A stretch of DNA of 64,000 nucleotides from Gyromitra esculenta. Lineage: Eukaryota > Ascomycota > Pezizomycetes > Pezizales > Discinaceae. A program made the translations under genes and the position numbers. The DNA is taken from NCBI GenBank assembly GCA_038503075.1, contig JBCAML010000003.1, positions 930,001 to 994,000 of the forward strand, read 5' to 3'. Positions 43,657-54,453 of this stretch are shown here, one piece after another. The stretch's first letter is position 1, and each line of letters starts with the position of its first letter. The notes under the pieces are model-generated. The model did no database searches and was not told the origin of the DNA. It saw only the letters and a list, made by a program, of their open reading frames with translations.

Positions 43657-46600
43657 ATGGCGGATCCCCGTTTCGGGTCATCTGCGGGTGCAGCCCGTAA
43701 AAGTTCCTCCGCCTCGTCCTCAGCCGAGTTCGCCCATTCCTCCGCCGAGTTCAACCAGTCTCCGCACCAACCATTAAAGGTCCCTATTCCACGCTTACGG
43801 CGGCCCAGCGCAAATGGGGATGATGGCAGTGGTGGCTCAACGGGCGGGAGTGGCGTGGACAAGCACAGAGTATCACACGCATGTGAGCCCTGCAGACAGA
43901 GAAAGACAAAGGTGTGTGCTGAGAGCTTTCCATATCCTCTGGAATAAGACGATCTTAATACTGATGGTTTGCTTACAACGTCCTTACGTATTGAGGTGAA
44001 TAGTGCAGCGGTGAAAGGTGCGAGCAATCTCTCAAGCCCTACTCATACCAAGATCAGGTCTCGTTCTCCGGCTCGCTTTCAGCCTCAAAAGATTGGTGGA
44101 ATGCCTCTGTCATTAACGCCCTTGAGGTTTCATTGGAATCTCCCACTATATATCTAAAACTGGTATGACAGTTGAAAGCGGTCGAAGAATGGGACTTTGA
44201 ATACTGAATACGTTTTTCCTCCTCCAAACTCTATCAACACTGACAATTGCGAACATGGCTGGAAAATAGACCAATATGCAAGCACTGTCAAGATTTCAAA
44301 CTCGTTTGCTCCTATGCGGACGGCAAGCGTGATCGAGCGAAGAAGTATGCCAGCCTCACAGAATGATCCTCTATGGATGATGGATGATCATCGACTGATA
44401 TCTGCCCCGAAACGCACAGCGAAATGATAACCCTAAAGTCAAAAGTCGAATTATATGAGTCTCTTCTTGAACAGTTAAAGGCTCAAGTTGACAGTGCTGG
44501 CCAGTTAGCCATCCAGAAAGCGTTGCAAGGGGTTAGTGAAGTTAGTTTTTCTGGATGTGTGTATTGCCTTCAACGAACTCACAGCCTTTTTAAATTTTAG
44601 ACATTTGATATTGGGCTAAACTATCAATCAGCTCAAAAGAATCGAGACGGTGAATCACTTGTGACCGCAGAGATTGGCTCGACGGGATCAATGGATCATA
44701 TCCGGGAAGAGCCAAACCGGAGTGACAGTGCCTACCCCACGGGGTACATGGGTAAGAACAGTGAGGTCGCCTGGATCCAGCGAGTAGCCCAACAGCTTGC
44801 ACGCGAGGCAGCGGAGCCATCTCGTACATTTGTTCCACCGGGTGCCAGGTCGACCGGCTCTCAGAAATCTCATTCGGAGACATCGGGGGTATCGGTGAAA
44901 GATTACGCCGATTCGCTGGCGCTTGCCACTAAAAACGACGATGAATATCAATTTGAAACCCCCACCTATCACTTGGATGACTTGGCCGTTTCAATCGCGG
45001 GGGGGCAGATCAATCCCTTCTACCTTCCACCGAAGGAGACTGCAGACGAGCTCCTGGACGCCTTTTTTTCCACAGTTTACCCTACATTTCCAATAGTTTT
45101 GAAGAAGCTTTTTATGGCGCAGTACGACGCATTTTTTCAATCTTTTTTTCCTCCTGCGAGCTCAAAGCGATGGTTAGCAATGCTGAATTTGATGTTTGCA
45201 ATTGGCTCGATGTATGGACGGCTTACCAATGCCGATTGGAAAGAGGAATCCGAGATAGAGCACCTTAAATATTTCTCCAGGGCTAGGGTACTAAGCCTTG
45301 ATGAAGGAAGCATCCTCGAAGTACCTGATTTACAGCAGGTTCAAGTTGTTGGGTTGGCTGCCATCTATCTCATCGCTAGTAACCAGACGAATCGGTATTC
45401 CGCCTCCTTACTCTTTCAGGTTTCTAATATATTGCTTCCCTATTCCTTCCATGCTCCTTGTTATAATCTTCAAAATTGTGCCCAAAACCTCAAGTCTGAT
45501 GTCATGATAATCGTCCCATATACCTTCCTACTCTGGCTTAACAATTCGTGGCTAACCATCTCATCGTGGTCATCAGTGCATGGAATGTTGTCGGTCTTGC
45601 TATTCGTTATTCCCAGACCTTGGGCCTAAACCTTCGCAACGATGTTCCCGAGCTCGATGAAGCAGAAAAGGAAATGCGTGTTCGGATGTGGTACACATTA
45701 TATTCTCTAGAGTACCTGCTTTGTATTATGACTGGTCGACCTTCCTGTATCCATGAAAGGGACTGCAGTGTGCCCATGCCACGCCCGGTTGACGAAGAAC
45801 AGTACCCTTCTGATGATGGATTCGATACGGCTTTGAGGAAATATTCTGAAACCGCTAGCCCTGCATCCCAATCTCAATCCTCAAAGCGTTCTTCAGTCTC
45901 CAGCCCGTTTGTTTTCCGAAATTCACCTTCGACACCTCAAGCTCCAAACTCTCCTTCTCCTTCAAGTATGAGGCCCGCACCTTCTAGCTCTAGGACTTCG
46001 ACCTCCATTCATTTCGTTAACTCGGGTACATATCCGTCAACATATTTTGTGGAGCACACAAAACTCAACCAAATAACTGCAGAAATACTCTCTGAGCTTT
46101 ACAGTCCAGCTACAAGAAACAAAAGTTGGAGTGATATCCAGGGAATCATATCAGCAATGGAACTAAGAGTCATGAAATGGAAAGCAGATCTACCACATTC
46201 ATTGGACTTTTGCAAAAAGCAAAGGGATCAGATATATTACAGACAGGTGAGTTTCTGTCATGTCTTTATGGAGATTTTGACTCATAGCCTGTAGAGAATG
46301 AATTTGGCCTTCCAATACCACTATATCCGTATAATCATCAATCGTCCTTGCCTTTGTCGACTTAACTATCGTATACCAAATGAATCCAATCGTTCCCGCG
46401 GGTTTAATCGTTCTGCAGCTGCAACTTGCATTGAGGCTGCTCGTGAGACGATTGCACTACTGCCAAACGAGCCAAATCCCGTTGGTTTGATAAGCAGTTC
46501 ACCTTGGTGGTGTCTTCTCCACTATCTAGTCTCTGCTGGAACAATTTTGATGGTAGAAATGGCGATGCGGGCCGAACATAATCCGCAGCAAGCCGATGGT

Positions 46601-47407
46601 CTTTTGAAGGACTCTAAAAAGGTATTAAGGTGGTTAAGAGCCATGGCAGAGGACAGTCTTGGTGCGGAGAGATCTTGTAAGGTACTCACCAAGCTATTGG
46701 TAATATCTTCGTCCAAGATTGGTGGCGATATCTCAGACGTGCAAATGGACTTCCCTGAGAACCAAGAGGTTCCCGGAGGCATAAAGGCTGGTAGCGTTGG
46801 TAACTCTGTCGACTATCCTCAACAGCTGAACCAACCTGGATCGTCAGCACACCCAAGCCAAGCCAATAGGGAACGACCGGGAGATCAAACTGAGGAATTT
46901 CCCGATATCTTCCGTAGTCTCTTAACGGATCCTTTTCCATTCTCGAATATCCCCATCCATACCCACTTCGATGAATCTATCACAATGCAAGGAATTTCTC
47001 ATTTTCCATCATCTACACCTAGTGGACAGAGCTTTCCTTCAAACCAAGATCACAACAGCGCCCAGGGCATACATCCGAGCTTACAGCCAATTCAATCCCA
47101 GTCAGACATGATGTTCACCGGTTCAGGACAACTGGGCAGTATGGATATGGAAGCCAACCACAGCACGCCTAGCCCTTCAGACGTTCTTCAGGAAAAGCGA
47201 TTACGGAGAAGGGAGTCTCAGGGTGTTGTAAAGATCTCATTGCCGCCACCGTATCCAGCTCATTGGACTTCCGTGCCGACGGGAAGCGCAGGGTATTCAG
47301 TACCACAATCTTTCGGTGATTCCACTCCAGCTAGACCTGACTTCAATAGTATTTCACTTCCGCCCAACAATAAACCGGTACACGAAAATGGGGTAAACTT
47401 TGAGTAA
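43657..47407 (+). CDS. Zn(II)2Cys6 zinc-cluster transcription factor
   Basis: DNA-binding transcriptional regulator with a fungal-specific middle homology domain. Model: join(43657..43911, 44004..44017, 44270..44344, 44420..44531, 44601..45394, 45577..46246, 46295..47407), 1010 aa, frames consistent. The zinc cluster is complete only after splicing: CEPCRQRKTK from exon 1, CSGER across a 14-nt microexon, PICKHCQDFKLVC from exon 3, giving the CX2CX6CX6CX2CX6C spacing. YADGKRDR and a short coiled coil (VELYESLLEQLKAQVD) follow. The regulatory domain starts about residue 300 (DELLDAFFSTVYPTFPIVL) and includes SQTLGLNLR and RVRMWYTLYSLE. The C-terminal third is Ser/Pro/Gln-rich, probably activating. 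Targets are unknown; the neighbouring P450 is 5 kb away. Confidence 0.9.
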
Positions 47408-48378
47408 CAATCAGAGAGTCGACTCGGCTAGTAGTTTGTCAAAGCTTTTGGTTAGAGCCTTCGTCCAGGTATAAAGTAAATATAAGTCGTAGGTAGAGCA
47501 ATGGGGATAAGTCAGGCAAGGGCTGTAGACGGCCGGTTCCAAAGTGGGTTTATGGGCTACGGAATCTTATCTATTTGATAAAAATGCATTGATGCATGTA
47601 CATTACTTGTTTTTATGACAAGACACTTCTTCCTTTTTCCCCCTTCCTTCATTAAGGGGTTTTTTTTGTTATCAAGCGCGCGAATGCATATATAAAAGCA
47701 GGTTGCTGGGATTTGCGGATTTTGGTTGACTTCTCTAGTTCGACTAGGCATATATTTATCTATCGTAGACTTTTGGAAATACTGTCGTGGGGCGCTTTGA
47801 AACTAGAAACGCCTTTCTAAAGCCAATAGTGTGAATATTGCTTGTTTGATACCATGTTTGAGCTGTGCTAGATGCGAAATAGCAATTTCATATTGTCGGT
47901 TGCAATTTAGTTAACATCATGGTTAGTCACTCGTACGATCTCTTGGGTTAGTTAACTTGGAGAAAACGTGATTTCTCAACAAGGTTTCTTTTTTACTACC
48001 CTATAACCTTTTTATCTACTCTATAGGATGGCCATGGCTGGACTTTGCGTAGCTGCTTTCTTTTATAAAACTACAGCTATCCTGGTCTCGGCAAAAATAC
48101 CTACCCCCAATCATATCTCCACACACGGAGTACCAAGATACTTATTAAACCAATTCTAAATCTCACTATAGCAAACACCAAACACCTAGTTCCCTCAAAA
48201 AATTATATTAAAACATTAATTTTCGGTAACATATTTCGTGGTTAGTGGACTTGGTTGGAGATACTGTGTTTAGAGGGCTAAAAACGGACAGAGCGAAAGG
48301 ATGCTGATCAGAAGAAACGAGAAAAAAAAAGATCTCTGAAAAATTTTCTTCCCGGAGAAGGGAATCTAATTTCATTTC
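47408..48378. other. Intergenic region right of the transcription factor
   Basis: The first 300 bp probably contain the TF 3' UTR. The rest is AT-rich without a supported gene. Confidence 0.4.
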
Positions 48379-48614
48379 TTAAGTTCCTCCACCTACGTCT
48401 CCGCCTTGTTTGAATGAGCCCATGTCATGTGCCATCACTCGAATTCGGTGTTCTCCAGAATCAGCTTCCGAGTCCTGAAAGTGTAAAAACCGCAGATTCC
48501 TAGATGTGAATCTACGCCATAATATAAGTGACGCGTACATACGTTAGGCGGAATTCGGGCCTCTTCGGTCAACGTATATTTATAGCTTGATCTCGCCTCC
48601 TTGTGGCCATGCAT
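48379..48614 (-). CDS. Possible two-exon microprotein (55 aa) or 3' end of a larger gene
   Basis: Model: complement(join(48379..48474, 48543..48614)). Exon 1 encodes MHGHKEARSSYKYTLTEEAR plus IPPN. A 68-bp intron (GTATGT to TTTCAG, phase 0) follows, then an exon reading DSEADSGEHRIRVMAHDMGS and FKQGGDVGGGT, then TAA. The splice sites are good and both frames look like real protein, but no domain is recognised and the start is uncertain. The open frame extends further upstream, so this may be the C-terminus of a larger gene whose other exons I cannot trace. No signal peptide or membrane span. Confidence 0.4.
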
Positions 48615-49822
48615 GGCGTATATGCTGACGCTGTATATCGCGACCTGTAGGGGCTGGGCTTCATCATGCCGGTAGAAATTAGAAAGCAACAGTTTGTGGC
48701 TTATCGCTGATCTTTGAAGTTTATGACGCAAAACTGGCCAAGGCACGTGCACAGGCAGAGCGAAGAGTTGTTCACCATAACAGGTGGGCAAAGATATAGC
48801 GATATCGAAGCCCGATTTAGTAGTTAGTATCTATTAAGCGGAAAGCAAAGCCTAGGGCACACATGAGTCTTGCACCGTAGAAATTTGGTAACACAATAGC
48901 TGATCGTCAGGAAAAAATCTAAATTTCTCAGGTCCTATATTAAGGAGTATTGGGATATACCGATCGTAGAAGATAAGATAGGCAGCAAAAAAACTTCGAC
49001 AGGCAAAAGCGCTTGTCTTTATTGCCATTGAGCTAAATTCACTGGGTCTCTAGGATCATGTTTTCGGGTTTCTGCGTTTACCAGCTGGAATCTGCGCACG
49101 GGATTGGCGGGCGGATCACATCCAAAATTTAAATAAGTAATGACCTTAAACATGGAAGTAAGGTTCAAGTGGCTAGTGAGAGAACTCGATATTGATATTA
49201 CGACGGAAAGTAAAAATCGCACGAGCTAGGTTTTATCGCTTAATTATAAGATTGATGTGCCCAAGCTTCACGAACAATTTTGAATATTGAAGTACTAACC
49301 GTAAAACCATTAGGCTTTATTATAGTTGTATAGCGTAAAGGAATGTAGCGAACTAGGATTGCGCGAAAGAATTGACGCGCAAGAGGTACGCACCAATATA
49401 TGATCGAAAACAAATAACCTCTGCACGTCAGTACTGAAAAATTGAGTATTAAGTAGTTTTGACCTAACAATTTCACCAGTAGATAAACACTCAGATAGCC
49501 AGAAGTAATTAGAACCGTGTACGGGAAACCCCTCCCTATAAACTGGAGTATTATTCAGGCGAGGCTGTATAACTTTCGCTCCTTTTCGTAATACATACTC
49601 GGCGTGAGACCATAGCAGTCATGAACCTCCTGGGTTAATTTGATTAATCAATATTTCACAGGGATGATTCTCAGAAGGTCTCTGTGGGGATTCAAGTCCC
49701 ACGGTTAGTGAAATCGAAGTCACGAGCAGAGTTACCTATCTTGAATAATCCTTGCAATTCCAGGTAGTCTATGATACAGTGGAAGTTGAGACAATATTAT
49801 CTCTTGATCATCCACGTTGTAC

Positions 49823-49866
49823 TTGTCATTCGGGATAAGAACCAGAAAACAGGAGATGTGGGGCTT
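49823..49866. mobile_element. Decayed single arm of the 40010-40136 MITE family
   Basis: TTGTCATTCGGGATAAGAAC, then CAGAAAACAGGAGATGTGG, aligns with the left arm at 40010 (CTCGTGATCCAGGATAAGAA, CCTGAAAACATGGGGTATG). No matching right arm is visible nearby. Confidence 0.5.
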
Positions 49867-49921
49867 TGCACAAGAGTTTTTTGATAAAGGCTATAAGAGC
49901 GTCTTTACAAAATTATGGTAT

Positions 49922-50004
49922 CCCTTTGTGGTGTAGTTGGTATCACACCCGGCTGTAATTGCTTGCTTACCGGTTGGTCACCAGTTCGACTCTGGTCGAA
50001 GGGA
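49922..50004 (+). tRNA. tRNA, probably Tyr (GTA) with a 10-nt intron
   Basis: Acceptor CCCTTTG pairs with CGAAGGG (one G-U), discriminator A. D-arm GTG/CAC with AGTTGGTA loop; perfect T-arm ACCAG-TTCGACT-CTGGT. The anticodon loop reads CTGTAA, then about 10 extra bases, then A, placing GTA at positions 34-36 with an intron at the usual 37/38 site. C1-G72 with A73 is the eukaryotic Tyr identity pair, and Tyr tRNAs commonly carry introns. One anticodon-stem mismatch (C27 with U43) leaves the exact intron edge uncertain. Confidence 0.75.
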
Positions 50005-50009
50005 CTCTA

Positions 50010-50014
50010 TTTTT
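50010..50014 (+). terminator. Pol III terminator (T5)
   Basis: A run of five T six bases after the tRNA 3' end, as expected for RNA polymerase III. Confidence 0.7.
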
Positions 50015-50244
50015 CTCCACCAAATCTTCAACACATCATAGTCCAACACCTATTCACACAATTAGAAATTGCCAATAAGTAAAGTCACTTTGAATGGCGC
50101 TTACACAGAGGTGAAGGATCTGGTCATCTCAAACCAAATTTTATTCCACCCACACTAAGTTTACTGAGATGGCCAGAAAAAGAAAACGAGCATGAGAACG
50201 TAAACAGGATACTGAATACGACATAGATAGAATGTTACTAGATA

Positions 50245-50727
50245 CAGTAGCCGGCGAAAGTTCTGCAAATCTGTGCTTAGCAACGGGATGGAACACCAGT
50301 TTTTGAGGTCAGGAAATAAGAGATATAGCCACCAAAATTAATAGGAAAAATTTCCTAGATTTTGCTAAGATAATAGAAGGCATAGGATAGTATATTTATC
50401 AAATTTCTTGGGTATTTACTGGTATCATTGTTGAGAAACCCCAAAAATGGGATTTTCGCAATTCTTGGCTGCTGGCAAAAGTTCTGCAAATTGGCGCCAA
50501 GTCTTGCCAAGACAATAATGCCCAGAGCAACAACATCTCATTTTTCCCCCAAAACCACCTCAAAGAAAGCTAGGAGATATGGAATAATATTCTAATAATA
50601 TCACACTAGCCTCTCTATTGGTTAATAGGTGTTTATACCTACTGGTTGTTGTGTTGTGTGGTGGTGGGAAAAGAGGCGATCCTTTTCGTTGCTATCCACA
50701 GATTTGCAGAACTTTCGCCGGCTACTG
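50245..50727. mobile_element. 483-bp TIR element, CAGTAGCCGGCGAAAG ends
   Basis: About 30 bp at each end are perfect inverted repeats (CAGTAGCCGGCGAAAG, TTCTGCAAATCTGTG), and homology continues with TAGCAACG. TA is present on both sides (50243-50244 and 50728-50729). A related internal copy (GGCAAAAGTTCTGCAAATTG) lies at about 50474. No transposase frame, so non-autonomous. The perfect arms suggest recent movement. Confidence 0.8.
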
Positions 50728-51918
50728 TAACTATATAGCTATGTCAATATCTAACGCCAAAACAAGAAATAGAATCCAAACCCGCAACATTACAAAAACA
50801 GACATAACATACAAAAAAAGCTTCATAGAAAGAAAAAGAAAACAAAGGGCCGGGGTACATTACAAAAAGACGGTTACCATCCAAAATAAACAAAATCGTG
50901 TCAGTTTTTACCGCAATACATGATAATAAAACGCATATATACATGTATATATACTTATATATCATTGATATCCAAATATCTCCTTTCTACTACCATTAAC
51001 AACAACCCCCATCACTTCTTCTAGATTTCTTTCAAACACTCGATCGAGATAATCATAGACATCACACGTCACAGAAAAAAAAGAAAAAAACCGCCCAGAA
51101 TCAAGTATTCGATCGAATCCCTTAAGCTATTATAGTTTCAACCTCCCCCCCCCTCCAATCTCCATAGTAGAGATTTTTGGTAACTACGATGATACATCCC
51201 GTGTTCGTTCCACTTCAACTAACAGTTCCATATCCCTCCTCCCCTCCCTCCCTCGCTTGCTCTCCTCAGCTTCATCTCCGAGAATAAGGGAAGGGAGGTG
51301 TGTGGGGTGTGTGTGGGTTAGGGGTTAGACTAGTACTGTCAATATGGTTTTAAAATATTCCATCACCAACAAGAAAAAAAAACCCCCCAGAAAGACCCCA
51401 ATAAAACCTTGCGTGTAAAAGAACATGAAGTAACTGAGAAAACCAAAGAATTATTTTTTTGTTAAAAAAAAGGGGGGGGCTATCCAGACAAGAATCAAGA
51501 GAAGAAGGGAAAAAAACGAAGAGGGAGAAAGAAAGAAAGAGAACATTGAAAAATGGGATAGGAAAAGAAAAAGAATTCCTTCAGACACTATATATGATGA
51601 GAGATCCAAGAAAGGATATTGAGCACATGGGTATCCCTGACTCCAACTCAAGCACAAAAGTAATAGGGGAGAACGAAAAGAAAAACAAAGAGAGTCATGT
51701 ACGAACCCCAAACGTATCCCCCAAAGGAATAGATGAAAAAGAGAAAAAAAACTTAAACACGGTACCAGACCCCTCTTCCTCCCCTTCCTCCCCTCCCTCC
51801 CCTTCCTCACTTTGTTTCTCCAATATTATCAAAACCTCAAAAAAAAAGAAAAATCGGACCAAAAGCACAAGAACAAACAAAACATCCTTCCCTTATGTAC
51901 CTTCCATTCATTCAAACA

Positions 51919-54453
51919 CTATCTCCCCATGCCCAATCCCCTTCCTCCCCGACCCCTCTGTCCAAGTCCCGGCAACTCAAAATCTGGGTTTCCACCAAGC
52001 AACTGACTCGGCGTCGGCCCCCTCCTTGGCGCAGGTCCTCCCATTTCCATCTGTCCGGGCATTGGCGGCACGTACCCTGGCTGCCAATTCGGATTCGGCG
52101 GCCTCTGGCTAATACTCGTGAAATTGCTCGTAGTGCTCATTGCGGGGCTCCTCTGCCCGTCCTGCAGCTCCTCCAGCGTCATCTGCTGCGGGTGATTTTG
52201 CTGCTGGTGACTTTGCGGCTGTGGTGGAATCTGGAGCGGAAACGGTTGCGAAGGCATCGACGCAGGGCCTGGCATGAGCGCAGCGGGGTGTGGGTGCGGG
52301 CTTGGGTGTGGTATGTGTGTGTTATCAAATGCCGGTTCAACGTCTTCGTAGTAGGAGTCTGATGGACGAGGTACAACGGTAGCGCGTGAAGTGGGTGTGT
52401 CGGACGTAGGAAGCTCGACAGGAGGAGTATGCATACGCCCAGGTGGTGGGGTACCGGCGGTTTGTCCGTTCCATACAGCGCGGGGAGGGACGTACTCGTC
52501 GTCTCGGTACTCGATAGCTGGCGGAGTAGTATTTACAACAGCAAGACGTGGTGGTGATGGCTCGCGGTGGAGGTCGCCAACCAGCTCGGCTGGTGGCTGG
52601 CCGTCGTCGCGGTGGTCGTCGGTTGTTGCTGCGACGCCGATTCCTCCAGCTGGTGGAAGAGTCTGTTCAAATTCTCGGCGCTCATCGGTTATTTGTTCTT
52701 CTGCGGGGTAGTCGTAGTCTCGTTGTGGCATTGATCTTCTTACTCCGGGACCAGGACCCATCATCATGCCTCCGTGCGGTCCTCCAGGACCCATGCTGTG
52801 TTCAGGGCCCATACCGTTCCGTAGTCCCATTCCATTATCGGGCCCCATTCCACCTCGCGGTCCCATTGGCCCCATTCCATTATCAGGCCCCATCCTACCT
52901 CTTGGTCCCATCCCGTTTTCAGGCCCCATATTTCGCGGCCCCATACCACTATCATATCCCATCCCGTTTCGCGGCCCCATCCCACCCTGCGGTCCCATTC
53001 CATACTGTCCGCCACCGCCATACGGACCCCCCACACCTGGTGGTGGCGGTCCTCTAGGTCCAAACTGGCCTGGGCCTCTTCTCGGCGGCGGAGTTAAACC
53101 AGCACCAGGATTAAACATTCCAGGCCCATTCCCTGGTCCGCCTCTATATCCACCCTGCGGTCCACTATCCCCGCTATACCTCCTATCGCCAGCATACCCA
53201 TTCCCATTCCCATATCCCCTTGGCATCGGCGGCGGCGGCACACCATACGGACCAGAACTACCACTGCTCGTGTTGGTTTGTAACGTATTACTCGAATATT
53301 GATTCCTCACCTGACCAGGCGGCATCGGACGTGACAATGGACCAGCACCTCTCTGCGGCGTAGCGTATCCGTCACTGCGATCGCTCGGGGCGCGGCGCAG
53401 CGAGGGTCCACCACCACCAGCGCCCAATAGCCGATCCTCTGGTAGCGGTGGGGAGACTGTTCGATCGCGCGGATTCAATGGGATACGTTCGCCCTCCGGT
53501 TCACCGCGAGACTTACTCACTTCGAACGTAGCGAATTCAGGAAGCTTGTCGCCGCCGCTGCTGATTACGGAGCCTGGCGGGGGGACGGCGGCGGGAGGTG
53601 GTTGCTGCGTGTAGTACTCGGATCCGTTCATGCTTGGGTCTTCTTGAATACGTTTACGGCGGGCAACTTTGGAGACGAGGGTGCGGCGCATGCCGCATGT
53701 GACGATGCCGGCGAGGGCGATCAAGATTGTTGACGCAAGAACGACCCAGCCGCCCCATTCGACGTGCGGGAGGAAGATTAGTAGGTCGACGAGGAAGGCG
53801 AGGAGTGAGAGGAGGAAGGTAGGGATGCAGAGGATCACGAGGGCGAGAAGGTACTGCGGGGAGTGGGCGGGCCCTCGAAAGTGGGAGAGAAGCGAGAGGA
53901 TGAGACAGATAAAGGTGAACAACGCGGCGATAGGGTGGACAATCAGTAGGTTTGTTAACGAATTGCGGGCATTCGAAGGGAGCGAAAAGTCGGACGAAGG
54001 TGAGAGGGCCGCTGCGGGTGGATTTGTTAGCAATTGTGTAATAGTAAGGGCGGGTGGGCGGGCGGGCTGGAGCTGGAGCTGGAGGGGAATTGGCAATGAT
54101 TGGCATCATGTCCGCATATGCAGAAGCCAAGCGGCGGGCATCAATGCCCGCATCTCCGCCGTACCATCTCATGCTCGTTTCCGCCCCTCCCCTGTTCTTC
54201 CCAGCCACGCATCGTGTTTCCCTCAATTCCCAAAAACAAAAGGCCACAACATACACATATCATAGCCAATCCTCACCCCACTGCAGCTGCCTGAAGCCCC
54301 TCCATTGCAGTAGCCCAACACACCAAACGTAAGGGAGCCAAAGGAGGCGAGGTGAATGGCGGGGATAATTGGGGTGCTCAAGACGCTGAGCAGTAGGAGA
54401 GCAAATGCGGCCAGCAAGATGATGCTCAGTGGGGTCGCGGGTCGCACTCGCAT
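51919..54453 (-). CDS. palI: PalI/Rim9 pH-response regulator
   Basis: Plasma-membrane component of the Pal/Rim alkaline-pH sensing pathway, which works with the sensor PalH/Rim21 upstream of PacC/Rim101 activation. Model: complement(join(51919..54011, 54255..54453)), 763 aa. Four membrane spans: SIILLAAFALLLLSVLSTPI (about 10-29), NLLIVHPIAALFTFICLILS, YLLALVILCIPTFLLSLLAF and WVVLASTILIALAGIVTC. The family signatures ATPLS, STPII, FGVLGYC and SDFSLPSNARNSLTNLLIVHP are present. The remaining two thirds is a long cytosolic tail rich in Pro, Gly and Met with tandem GMGP-type units. The intron (243 bp) uses GTATGT and CGCAG, phase 1. Many overlapping plus-strand frames are shadows of this GC-rich gene. 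Confidence 0.92.

Larger units (their letters stand above)
48615..51918. other. Intergenic region with tRNA and TIR elements
   Basis: Contains a tRNA gene (49922-50004), a decayed MITE arm (49823-49866) and a 483-bp TIR element (50245-50727). 51000-51900 is a C/T- and A-rich low-complexity stretch that probably includes the palI 3' UTR. Confidence 0.5.

Noticed and set aside
43912..44419. Idea that the zinc-cluster gene is truncated after RKTK
   Set aside because: The missing half of the cluster is encoded in a 14-nt exon and the following exon, with correct frame.
51459..52112. 217-codon plus-strand frame rich in Lys, Ser and Pro, and other long plus-strand frames to 53302
   Set aside because: They overlap the well-supported palI exon on the other strand or its 3' low-complexity flank. 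Composition follows the GC and C/T bias of that DNA and no domain is visible.
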